Origin: Bryobacterales bacterium
Lineage (GTDB): Bacteria > Acidobacteriota > Terriglobia > Bryobacterales > Bryobacteraceae
Assembly: GCA_016716385.1 (NCBI GenBank)
Contig: JADJWL010000013.1
Coordinates: 1 to 29,375 of the forward strand
Reading direction: 5' to 3'
DNA length: 29,375 nucleotides
Below, one piece after another: positions 7,251 through 16,174 of this stretch. The position numbers and the translations under genes are program-made. The notes under the pieces are model-generated. The model was not told the origin of the DNA. It saw only the letters and a program-made list of their open reading frames with translations, and searched no databases. The stretch's first letter is position 1. Every line of letters starts with the position of its first letter.

Positions 7251-7688
7251 TTAGCGTGTCTTGATGGCTGAAAGTAGCCACGACGAAACCTGGGCGAGAA
7301 CCTCAGCTACTGGCCGCCTTTCGGGTCCCCTCAATGCACATTCCCAAACTACGAGAGTCCGCCATCCGGCCGCTTCAAGCTCGCTAATAGCGTGCACGTC
7401 TCGAGCTTGGTTCCCGTGGATCTTTCCGGCCCAGAAGGTCGCCCTGGTGGTGGGCAGCTTAAACATCCGACAGTTATGCCCGTGCCAGAAACAGCCGTGA
7501 ACGAAAACTACTGATCGGAAGCGCGGGAATACAATATCTGGGCACCCCGGCAGGTCACGGCGATGAAGTCGGAAACGGAAGCCCTGCGCGTGTAAGCCGC
7601 GCCGCAACAGCATTTCAGGCTTCGTGTCCTTGCTGTGAATACGGCTCATGTTGAGCCGACGCTGGGCTGGCGTCAGAACGTCAGTCAT
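7251..7688 (-). CDS. vsr: Very short patch repair endonuclease Vsr
   Basis: 145 residues, intact, start MTDVLTPAQRRLNMSRIHSK at 7688 preceded by GGAG. It contains all Vsr hallmarks: SRIHSKDTKPEMLLRR, GCPDIVFPRFR with the catalytic aspartate at 51, and FVHGCFWHGH with histidines at 64 and 69 and the wedge residues F67/W68. These positions coincide with those of E. coli Vsr. The enzyme nicks DNA 5' of the T in T:G mismatches left by 5-methylcytosine deamination and so protects genomes that carry a cytosine methyltransferase. It is divergent from the methyltransferase gene across a 459-base region. Family-like Cys residues that coordinate zinc (C66, C73) are present. Confidence 0.95.
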   Translation of the reverse strand: MTDVLTPAQRRLNMSRIHSKDTKPEMLLRRGLHAQGFRFRLHRRDLPGCPDIVFPRFRSVVFVHGCFWHGHNCRMFKLPTTRATFWAGKIHGNQARDVHAISELEAAGWRTLVVWECALRGPERRPVAEVLAQVSSWLLSAIKTR

Positions 7689-8147
7689 GCTGGCGATGCT
7701 CCATATCATTCACGATGGAGGTGCTTCGTGCTACGCCCGTATCCCCCGTGCCAGGCGGGATGGGTCGGAGATCTTCCCGGACGAAAATGCGTCCAGTGTT
7801 GCGGCACAGCGCGGTGAGACAGGCGCGTCGCCGGGGTCCCTATGCTGCAAGCGCATGCCGCGCGCAGGCGACTCAGTGGCGGATGGCGCAACAAGTGGCG
7901 CAACAGTCGAATCCGCTCGGGTCATGACAGGCATATCTTTGACGACGTATCGTGCTTGGATGCGCCATCTCGATTCCTATCATAGCCCTCGAGTACTCGC
8001 GTAGCATCGAGTCAACGCCAGACTGCGGTCCCAAACTGGGACTGTGTTGGGGGACCGTCGGCGGCGGCTAGGCCGACACTTGGCAGCAGGGCCGATTGCG
8101 GTGGAGTGTGCCGTAGCGTAATCTAAGAGGTTCCGAGAGTTGCCGCT
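7689..8147. promoter_or_regulatory. Divergent vsr / methyltransferase control region with palindromes
   Basis: 459 bases with no supported gene between two divergent starts, so both promoters should lie here. It holds a perfect 10-base palindrome CGAGTACTCG at 7990-7999 and a perfect hairpin-type repeat GTCCCA-AAC-TGGGAC at 8028-8042. The latter lies just over 100 bases before the methyltransferase start. TTGACG near 7938 could be a -35 element, but no good -10 follows. No controller-protein gene is encoded nearby, so the palindromes could instead be read by the methyltransferase, the HTH proteins upstream or a host regulator. Confidence 0.4.
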
Positions 8148-9779
8148 TTGAACGAGCTTCCGGACAGCCCTGTGAGAAGTCGGGCAATGATTGAAATAAA
8201 ATCACTTAGACGCAAAGTCGCGAGGTTGAGAGGGGGCGCACCACCCCGAGTCATGGATCTGTTTGCCGGGTGTGGCGGCATCACCCTTGGGTTCGCCACC
8301 GCGGGATATGAACTGGTGGCATCGGTTGAATCAGATGCGTGGGCGGCCGACTCCCACGGAGCCAACTTTGCCGCAGTCAGCCGAGGGAAAAACCGCGAAG
8401 CTCATTTCAAAGCACGCGACATAACGGCTGAAACTCCAGCCACTATTTTTCACGACCTGGGGATTCATGGTCCTGTAGAGGAGCAGGTCGACGTGTTGGT
8501 CGGTGGTCCGCCATGTCAGGCATTCGCGCGCGTTGGGCGGGCCAAACTCCGTCATGAGGCACATCGCCGTGACGAGGACGATGCTGACGTCGCCTTCCTG
8601 GTTGATGGCCGAGTAAACCTTTGGCGGCGATATCTCTACTATGTCCGGAGGACCAGTCCAGTCGCGCTGTTAATGGAGAACGTCCCGGACATCCTGAATC
8701 ACGGTGGAAGGAACGTCGCCGAGACCGTGTCCGAACATCTCCGCGAGGAAGGATATTTGGTTCGGTACACGCTCCTCAACGCCTCATGGTTTGGCGTCCC
8801 CCAGACCAGGGAACGGATGTTTCTCATCGGCGTTCATGAGGAGTTGGGTGCGGAAGTCGTATTTCCGTCACCGACCCATCACTTCATCTTGCCGTCCGGG
8901 TATGAGGGGACGAGGGCAACAGCGAGGAAGCTGATTCACCAGGACAACTGTCACGCCGAGTTCGAATCCAGCCATTGTTGGATAAGTGACCCGTCTGCGA
9001 CCGATGGACTCCCGCCCACGACGACCTCAAGCGAGGCATTCGCCGATCTACCCCCGATATATGCCCTGGATCTGCTGAAACGCGGCAAACTCGCACGTGG
9101 GCGCAAGGACCCAGCCGAACCCGTGGCTTACACTTCGACGGTCCCCACAACCGCTTGGTCGAGGCTGATGCGCGGGTGGCCGCAATTCGCCACTAGCGAT
9201 CACACCACCGGGCACGTGATTCGTTATCTACCGCGCGATTACAAGATATTCCAGTTGATGGATGAGGGGTGGCAATATCCCGAAGTCTGGCGCTTCGTCG
9301 AGGCTAAGCGTCAGAAACTAATGGAGAGGCGATGGAAATCGAGTGAAAACGACGCCGGCGACGGCGCCGAGATGCGAGAGTTTATCAGGCAGTGGACGTT
9401 GCCGTACGACCCCGATAAGTTCCCGAACAAGTGGTGGAAGCTCTACCGAGACAGGCCGGCCGGGACCCTCTTGGCGCACTTGGGTAAGGATTCCTACAGC
9501 CACATCCATTACGACAGGACGCAAGCGAGGACGATATCCGTTCGAGAGGCGGCGCGTCTGCAATCCTTTCCCGATGGATTCATGTTTAGGGGGAGTATGA
9601 ATCCCGCATTCAAACAAATCGGCAATGCCGTACCGCCGGTCGTCGCTTACGCAATCGCTATGGCAATGCGATCCATGATCGGGTGCCGGTCCATACCCGA
9701 CATCCGTTGTGAAGTGCTGGGCCTGGACAGGCGACTGGTGACGAATATTGTTGGGAGGAGTATGAGGTGCGTTTCCTAA
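8148..9779 (+). CDS. DNA (cytosine-5-)-methyltransferase
   Basis: 543 residues from a TTG at 8148; an ATG at 8187 (MIEIKSLRRK) is an alternative start. Motif I is VMDLFAGCGGITLGF at 35-49 and motif IV is GGPPCQAFARVGR with catalytic Cys123. Motif VI is LLMENVPDIL with Glu177, followed by VPQTRERMFLIGV. Motifs IX and X are RTISVREAARLQSFPDGF and FKQIGNAVPPVVAYAI. The target-recognition region between about residues 240 and 440 is large and unlike the common Dcm type, so the recognition site cannot be read from sequence. It transfers methyl from SAM to cytosine C5 and would protect host DNA. Its stop overlaps the GTG of the next gene by 13 bases. It is the first gene of the coupled operon and has the only intact catalytic frame besides vsr and the nuclease. 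Confidence 0.95.
   Translation: MNELPDSPVRSRAMIEIKSLRRKVARLRGGAPPRVMDLFAGCGGITLGFATAGYELVASVESDAWAADSHGANFAAVSRGKNREAHFKARDITAETPATIFHDLGIHGPVEEQVDVLVGGPPCQAFARVGRAKLRHEAHRRDEDDADVAFLVDGRVNLWRRYLYYVRRTSPVALLMENVPDILNHGGRNVAETVSEHLREEGYLVRYTLLNASWFGVPQTRERMFLIGVHEELGAEVVFPSPTHHFILPSGYEGTRATARKLIHQDNCHAEFESSHCWISDPSATDGLPPTTTSSEAFADLPPIYALDLLKRGKLARGRKDPAEPVAYTSTVPTTAWSRLMRGWPQFATSDHTTGHVIRYLPRDYKIFQLMDEGWQYPEVWRFVEAKRQKLMERRWKSSENDAGDGAEMREFIRQWTLPYDPDKFPNKWWKLYRDRPAGTLLAHLGKDSYSHIHYDRTQARTISVREAARLQSFPDGFMFRGSMNPAFKQIGNAVPPVVAYAIAMAMRSMIGCRSIPDIRCEVLGLDRRLVTNIVGRSMRCVS
9754..9769 (+). promoter_or_regulatory. Strong ribosome binding site fixing a GTG start
   Basis: GGAGGAG at 9754-9760 lies six bases before GTG at 9767. 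It decides the start of the GHKL ATPase gene inside the last codons of the methyltransferase gene. Confidence 0.7.
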
Positions 9780-11774
9780 TTCTCCGCATCTTGACCCACA
9801 GCGAACTCGGAATGTTCCACGAGTATCGGCGCCAGAAGAAGGAGGGATCCAAGCAGCGTGCCGTCAACTTCGACTGGGACGTGGTGGATCGCGTGTTCCC
9901 GGCCGCCAAGGACTCAGATCTCGTCGAGATGCAACTTCGGCACTACACTGACCAAGGGGTCGCGGAGACGCGGCAATGGTTGAAGCGTCAGGAGAAGAAC
10001 TGGCGCCTGGAAGGAAACTGCCCGAAGGACAGGTGCTATCACTTCGTCGAGCCAGGTTGTCTTTTTGCAATGGAAGTGGATGCGAGCACCACACCGGCGC
10101 GCGGATCTTGGGCAGTGTTTCCGGCAAAAGACGCCGTCACCCGGACGATCCTGGCCGACGGCGAGAGCAGCAGGCTTGCAAAGTCGGCAATGATCGCGCT
10201 TCACGACCAGGAGGGTGAGCGGACTTGGCGAGTTCTCAGCGAGGCTCGGCCAGACCTGTTCGCGACGAATCAGAATGGGACCACGATGAACACGTCTAAA
10301 AGAAGAACCGGGAACAGCGGCGTTGAACTGCCCCCCAATCCGGCGCGGCTCGTGCAGATCCTCGCATCAGTCGGACACACGATGCCCAGCGCTGTCGCCG
10401 ATCTTGTGGACAACTCGATCAGCGCCGACGCCTCAAAGATCGAGATTACATTCGGACGGCCCGATGCCGGTCACGGCCGGTGGCTGACCATCGCGGACAA
10501 TGGCCGCGGCATGAGCAGGGCGCAGCTGGAAGAGGCGATGAGGATTGGGAGCGGATCTGAATATGATGAAAACGCCCTCGGAAAATACGGTTACGGCCTG
10601 AAAGGAGCCTCCTGGTCACAGGCCAAGGTATTTACCGTCGTGACCAAGTGTGCGTCCAAAACAGCGCACCACCTGACCTGGGATGCGGACGACATGGTTG
10701 GATGGGTTGCTAAATCCGATGCCCTGGAGGCATGGGAGCAGCGTGCGACATCGATTAAGGGTCACGGGACGGTTGTCCTGTGGAAGAACATGCGCCCGCC
10801 TCAGTCAATGCCGACGACGCGTGGACTCGACCCGCACTCTGCCGAAATCATGCTGCTGGAGCGCCATCTCGCGCTCGTGTTCCACCGGTTCTTGGAAGGC
10901 AAAGCCGCAGGGCGAAAGGCCGTCGTCATCTCGATCAACGGGAAGCTCATAGCTCCGAACAACCCTGTTGGACACCCTCGCGTCCGCCTATGACCTGAAG
11001 ACCATTCGAATCCCAACGGAGACCAAAGACGGCAAGGTTCAGGTGCAGGCCTATCTGCTCCCATCTGAAAACGAGATTACCAACCACCATAAGGCCGAAG
11101 GCCCCGAGGCCGTGAACCGGGCACTAGATCTTATTGGCCTCCATGGAAAACGAAATGAGACGCAAGGTCTGTTCATTTATCGCCACGATCGGCTGATCAA
11201 ATGGGGCGGCTGGCACCAGATGTGGGAGACCAATGACGAAAAGACCAAGCTTGCGCGCGTCGTCGTCAATTTCGGCAGAGATCTTGATGATTCGCTCAAG
11301 ATCAACATAAGCAAACAAATCGTCCAACTTCCCCAGCAGTTGCAGGCCGAGATCAAGAAAATCGCGGACGTCGCGCGACGGGATAGTCAGAAGAAGTACC
11401 GAAAGGAGGCCCCTCTGCCGCCCCCACCGCCTCCGATACCGCCAACCGCTCGCGGGCCCGGCCAGGGCCCAGGACCGACTGCGGGTCCGCGCTTGCCGAC
11501 TCCTCCGGGACCTAGAGGAAAGCCGCCAGGCCCCCCAGAACAGTCGCCGCGCATCGCCTTAAAGACAGTGAAGACTGACAAGTTCTTCTGGAAATTGACC
11601 AAGGGAATCACGGGCGAGGTCGCCGTGCAGGTTAGCGATTTGGACCCCAGCCTCTCAGCTTTGGTCAAGCAGATAGGCAACGACCCTTCCGCAATCGCTC
11701 ATCTGGCTTCTTTTCTTGGCGGGCTGGACAAAGTCGAGGTACAGAAACAGCTGATGGTCGGAAGAGGTGAGTGA
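9767..11774 (+). CDS. MORC/MutL-like GHKL ATPase with fused N-terminal domain; one-base frameshift
   Basis: About 668 residues once one base is removed. Residues 1-173 form an unassigned alpha/beta domain (ILTHSELGMFHEYRRQKKEG). The GHKL ATPase domain follows: N-box AVADLVDNSISADASKI (D215, N216), G1 box IADNGRGM (D244), G2 box LGKYGYGLKG at about 271-280, then GTVVLWKN. A long Pro/Gly linker at about 545-590 precedes a small C-terminal domain ending LMVGRGE. The frame breaks near 10963-10967 in CCC; dropping one C joins IAPNN to LLDTLASAYDL. GHKL ATPases dimerise on ATP binding, and MORC-like ones in bacterial operons are predicted to clamp or remodel DNA for a nuclease. It overlaps the methyltransferase and Z1 genes. 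The N-terminal domain may be a separate gene in relatives. Confidence 0.85.
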
Positions 11775-14141
11775 TGAGCACAGTTCGCATCGTCGGAACC
11801 GTGCCGTTGAAGCCCAATTGGACGGGCAGACTCACGCCGGAATCCTGGAGCTGTTGGGCGCGGTTTGAGGCATTGCTCAGGGCCGATCCCAAATGGGCGC
11901 CGGAGCAGGTTGAGTCGGTGGCCGCCGAGTCCCTCAGAATCTTGCGGCACATGCCCGATCCGATGAGTGCTTACCCGTTTCAGGGTCGGGGACTCGTGGT
12001 TGGCTACGTCCAAAGCGGCAAGACGGCAAACTACACGGCTGTCGCCGCGCGGGCTGTGGACGCGGGATACCGCATCGTAATCGTTCTCTCGGGTATTCAT
12101 GACTCACTTCGGAATCAGACCCAAAAACGACTTGAGCAGGAACTGACGGGACAACAACCTGGTTGGGCACCACGGTCCGAAGGCGGACGCGACTGGTGCA
12201 TGCTCACCACACATAGCGAGGACTTTGCCGAACAGGATGTTCGCATCCTGGAGTCTCGGGTTTCATTTCTCGCGGTCGTGAAGAAGAATTTCGCCGTTCT
12301 TACGAAACTCGATCGTTGGCTGCAATCAGCGGATAGCTACCTCGGGGAAATGCCTGTTCTGCTCATCGACGACGAAGCCGATCAGGCCTCGATCAACACG
12401 AAGAGCAACAGACCACCAGACCCGACCGTCAGCGACGAAGATGACAGTGACGACAGTCAGGGACCCTCCAGAATCAACGCTCTGATCCGTTCCATACTGA
12501 TGCGGACAAGTAAGGCCGCCTATATTGCGTATACCGCCACGCCTTTCGCCACTATACTGATCAACCCCGATGCTGTTGACCGACGCGTTGGGGATGACCT
12601 CTTCCCTAAGGACTTCGTCATTCAGTTGCCGCGCCCTGACGGCTACACCGGTACGGGAGGAGTTGTTCGGTGTCTCTGCCCAAGGCAGGGAGATTTTGCG
12701 CACAGTCCCTCAGGGGGGCGTACAGGCACTGAGGGCAAAGGGCGGGCGCAGGATGGCCGAAGTTGTAATTGGGCCGCAGCGCCATTCCCTGCCCACGTCG
12801 CTGTCGGATGCGCTCATTACGTTCTGCCTTGCCGGCGGTGTGCGCAGCCTGCGCCCCGGACTGGCGGGCAAAAGTCATACAATGCTTGTTCATGTCAGCC
12901 AGAGAACTGATGACCAGGAACGCATCGCAAACGCCATCTTCGAACAGGTGGAACTATGGCGCGAGGCGGAACGGCAGGGGCAGCGGCTTGACACGCTTTT
13001 TGCCTCAGTCTGGGATACTTTCGGTGTCGGCGTTGACTCACCCGCCGACGACACTACAGTAATCCAGGCCGCCATCGCAGTTCTTCGGCAGCTCGTCGTA
13101 TTGGTGCTCAACAGCGTGACGGGCGAGAACCTGGAATACGATGAGAAGCCCGGCCGTCACATCGTTGCCGTTGGTGGAAACCGCCTCTCCAGAGGGCTGA
13201 CCCTGGAGGGATTAACGATTTCCTACTTCTTACGCACGGCATCTATGTGCGACACCCTCTTGCAGATGGCCAGGTGGTACGGATTCCGTCGCGGTTACGA
13301 GGATCTGATCCGCATCTGGACTACGGACGGGATTGCCCGCTGGTTCTCCGAACTGGCGCTCGTCGAGCAGTCGATGCGGGATTCGATCACCGCGCTCGCT
13401 CGGGCCGAACGAAGGCCAGATCAGATGGCGATCAGGCTCCGTGCACATAGTGACCTCCTCCTGACCGCCCGCAACAAATCGGGCACTGCGAAGGCCGTTC
13501 GGGACTCATGGTCGGGCGAACACCCGCAAACGACTCTATTGCCCCTATCCGATCCCTTCAAACTGCAATCCAACCGCGCCTTGGCTGATGAACTGTTCTC
13601 GGCGATCTCGCTCTCGCTGCGATGCCATGGCGGTCTCCTCGCCCGCGATGTGCAGCCCGATCTCGTGTCTGCCTTTCTTCGCAGTTACTGCGTTAACGAG
13701 GACATCGTCGCATTTCGCAGCGACCAGCTCGCCGACTGGATCGTGGAGCGGGCATCGGTGGGAGAGCTTACCGACTGGTCCGTCTTCGTCGCCTCGCCCC
13801 CGGCCGCGCGGGAGATAACAATCGGCGGACATAGCGTCGGGCTGGTCCGACGTCGGCGTATCAGTAGCGAGAGTATTGGCATCCTCACGGATCCACGCCA
13901 CGAAGGAGTGGACCTGCGAGGTGGACCGGATGCCTACAAGCGACCGAGTGGGACTTATGACGCCGAGGCGATGCGGGCGGCCAGACCGGCGACACAGGGC
14001 CTGCTAATCATCTATCCGCTCGACGCTGTGGATCTTGGGATCAGCCACGCGGATGTCGTTATCGCCCTCGCACTGAGTTTGCCAAATACTTCAGATGCTG
14101 GAACAGCGTGGATCGTGAACAGGATGGTGTCAAATGGCTGA
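11774..14141 (+). CDS. Z1-domain P-loop ATPase; one-base frameshift
   Basis: 788 residues if one extra G is removed near 12655 (ACGGGAGGAG), which joins GYTGT to EELFGVSAQGREIL. The ATG at 11774 overlaps the ATPase stop (TGATG). Walker A is GYVQSGKT at 77-84, Walker B IDDEAD at about 198-203, and a motif-III-like YTATPFATIL follows. After an acidic insert, the Z1 domain (PF10593) carries AVGGNRLSRGLTLEG and LLQMARWYGFRRGYEDLIRI, an arginine-finger-like motif VI. Together these form a superfamily-II-like helicase core. Z1 proteins occur almost only in restriction-like operons with MORC-type ATPases, and a DNA-translocating or remodelling role is inferred. It overlaps the nuclease gene by 8 bases. 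Confidence 0.9.
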
Positions 14142-15126
14142 CGGGCCGACGTCAGCACAATGGGCTGAATTGCGGGCTCGAAAGCCCGTCGCCGAGGATG
14201 CCTTGGCCACAATCCCGATTAACTCAGAAGGCACTGAAACCCCCCTCGCCATGGCCATGGACATCGCCGGGAACCTGCACCTGTTAATCCCTGTCCACCG
14301 CGGCCCGACAGGTACCACGCCACCTGATCTCAACGGACTCAAGGTCCGCCACCGCCTTCTGGAGAAGGGGGAGGTTCTTGACCTTGTCGCCACGCCATCC
14401 CACGAACAGGTGTTCAATCCTGTCTGCGAAGACGTGATCAAAGCTGTCTGGAGCGATCACCGCGATCCTTGGTCAGCGGTGGCGGCGATAATTCGTACTT
14501 GGCAATCCGCATGGAAGCCTGTTCGGCCCGAGATGGACAAGGCCGTCCAGGTCGGTCTATTCGGCGAGTTGCTGGTTATGAAGAGCCTGATGATCCCGTG
14601 TCTTGGACCAGCCGCTGTCGACCAGTGGAGCGGCCCAGAGTGGGAAAGGCACGACTTCGTTGGTGATCGTCTCCACTTGGAAGTCAAGACTACGCGAAAG
14701 AGCCGCCACGAGCACGAGATTTCCCGCCTGGACCAGCTGCGGGTTCCTGAAGGGTGCCAATTGCTGCTCGCGTCCATTCAACTGGAGGAGTCGCTCGGGG
14801 GGAATGAGACACTGGCGAGCAATCTGGACGACGTCATCAATCTGCTGCGCGGCGATGCATATGCGTTGGACATATTTATGGCCAAGATGGCGAATATGGG
14901 CTGGTCGGAGCAAATGCGGGATTCTGGTGAACTCTTGCGCTTCTTTGTGCGCAGTGCATTCGTCTATGTCGTCGACGAAGATTTTCCACGACTTCCCGAC
15001 GACTTTGCGCCCCCGTCCGGCGTCGTATCGGTGAAATACACAGTAGATCTCGCCAATCTTCCTGCACTCGGTATCGAGGAGGCGACTGAGTTCATCAAGG
15101 CCGCCAATCCGTGCTGTACGCCCTGA
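14134..15126 (+). CDS. PD-(D/E)XK motif protein (DUF4420-like), predicted restriction nuclease
   Basis: 330 residues, intact. It contains QVGLFGELLVMKSLM (conserved Glu helix), then WERHDFVGDRLHLEVKTTRK, which holds the D-x(n)-E-x-K active site (HDF, LEVK), and a following EISRLDQL helix. This is the nuclease core of the PF14390/DUF4420 group. That family is annotated as PD-(D/E)XK proteins and sits beside Z1 and GHKL genes. It is therefore the likely DNA-cutting component. The start overlaps the end of the Z1 gene by 8 bases, without its own strong ribosome binding site, so translation is probably coupled. All catalytic residues are present. Confidence 0.88.
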   Translation: MADGPTSAQWAELRARKPVAEDALATIPINSEGTETPLAMAMDIAGNLHLLIPVHRGPTGTTPPDLNGLKVRHRLLEKGEVLDLVATPSHEQVFNPVCEDVIKAVWSDHRDPWSAVAAIIRTWQSAWKPVRPEMDKAVQVGLFGELLVMKSLMIPCLGPAAVDQWSGPEWERHDFVGDRLHLEVKTTRKSRHEHEISRLDQLRVPEGCQLLLASIQLEESLGGNETLASNLDDVINLLRGDAYALDIFMAKMANMGWSEQMRDSGELLRFFVRSAFVYVVDEDFPRLPDDFAPPSGVVSVKYTVDLANLPALGIEEATEFIKAANPCCTP

Positions 15127-15206
15127 TTGTCGGGGCGGGCAGAGCGGGAGGGCAGAGCATGGCGCGGAAGTGCGGTCGACTCGGTAGCTTTATAGGAGTG
15201 GCGTTT

Positions 15207-16174
15207 GTGAGCAGCATTGAATGGGCGACCAAGATCTGGATTGCACAACGGGGAGGTGCCCCGCTGTTGCTCGTGCCAACGATCAGCGGGACTGCAGAAG
15301 CCGCTACCTCTACATACCCATTTCCCAGGGCAGCCACCGTCGATTGAGGCGGCTGCAACTGACGGTGGATCAGGCGGCAAAGAGCGAGCTTGAGAGCACG
15401 TATCCGCTCTTCCTTCTGACTTTGCCGTGCCCGGACGGAGCGCCGAATCGTTCCGGGGTGATTTTCGGCCGGAGCGCAACTGTGAAGGTCCCCTGGAGCG
15501 ATGGCCGCCGCGGCAGACCACAAATCGAAGCAGAAGAGTACTTGGCGGCAGTCTGTCTCAGCCTCTATCCATGGGGATCTGACATTCAGCGGGGACGTCC
15601 GGGATACTTTCTCACCGGACTTGGGGACACCAGTAGCCTTTGGCGAATCGCGCGAGTGGAATCAGATATCGCTGGAAGGCAGATGTTCACTCTCGCGCCA
15701 ACGAAAATGGCCAGTGGCCTGCCGGAGGTGGATTTTTCATCGATTGAGAACGTACTCCTCCGCCAGAAGGTCGAGAGCGACTGGAAGGAGGTGGAACGCT
15801 GCCTCGCCAATCATCTGCACTCCAGCCTCATCACCGCCGCAAAGAACGTGGCGGAGTCCTTGGTCCTGTTCGCGCTTGGCGGGCCTCCAGAGAAGAGGAC
15901 TCTCGACCATGCCATCACCGAACTCGGAGAGAGGCTCAGGGCGAAGAAGCGTGTTCGACTGCCCTTTGAATTCCTCGATTACCACCTGTTGAGTAAGCTG
16001 CGAATTCTGCATGGCCGCACCCACTCAGACCGGGTTGTGATTTCGGGTCGGCTGGTTGATCCCGAATTCGCCTTGACGGTCGTCGCTGATCTGGTACAGG
16101 TATTGTCGTCCGTTGGGCTCACCAGGACGGTTGAACGAAGGACCTATGTCGGCATTCGTGGCGAGAAGCGTTGA
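15207..16174 (+). CDS. Unrecognised last gene of the island, HEPN-like helical C-terminus; one-base frameshift
   Basis: About 322 residues if one base is restored near 15296-15303. AGGAG at 15194-15198 is eight bases before a GTG, giving the start VSSIEWATKIWIAQRGGAPL, then LLVPTISGTAE, then SRYLYIPISQGSHRRLRRLQ in the next frame. The N-terminal two-thirds (YPLFLLTLPCPDGAPNRSGV, GYFLTGLGDTSSLWRIARVE) match nothing I know. The last 130 residues are helical (AAKNVAESLVLFALGG, TLDHAITELGERLRAKKR, YHLLSKLRILHGRTHSDR, PEFALTVVADLVQVLSSVGL). They have the spacing of HEPN/DUF4145-like domains, with an R-x6-H motif in RILHGRTH. An RNase or effector role is only an inference. It occupies the place where relatives often carry an AIPR gene. 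Confidence 0.6.

Noticed and set aside
7648..8004. Plus-strand frame of 118 codons in the vsr/methyltransferase gap
   Set aside because: Overlaps the start of vsr, has no recognisable motif and no convincing start. The interval is better read as the divergent control region.
11387..11680. Gly-rich minus-strand frame
   Set aside because: It is the complement of the Pro-rich linker of the ATPase, not a gene.
15126..16174. AIPR (abortive phage resistance) gene at the end of the Z1 operon
   Set aside because: The gene here is about half the AIPR length and shares none of its motifs that I know.
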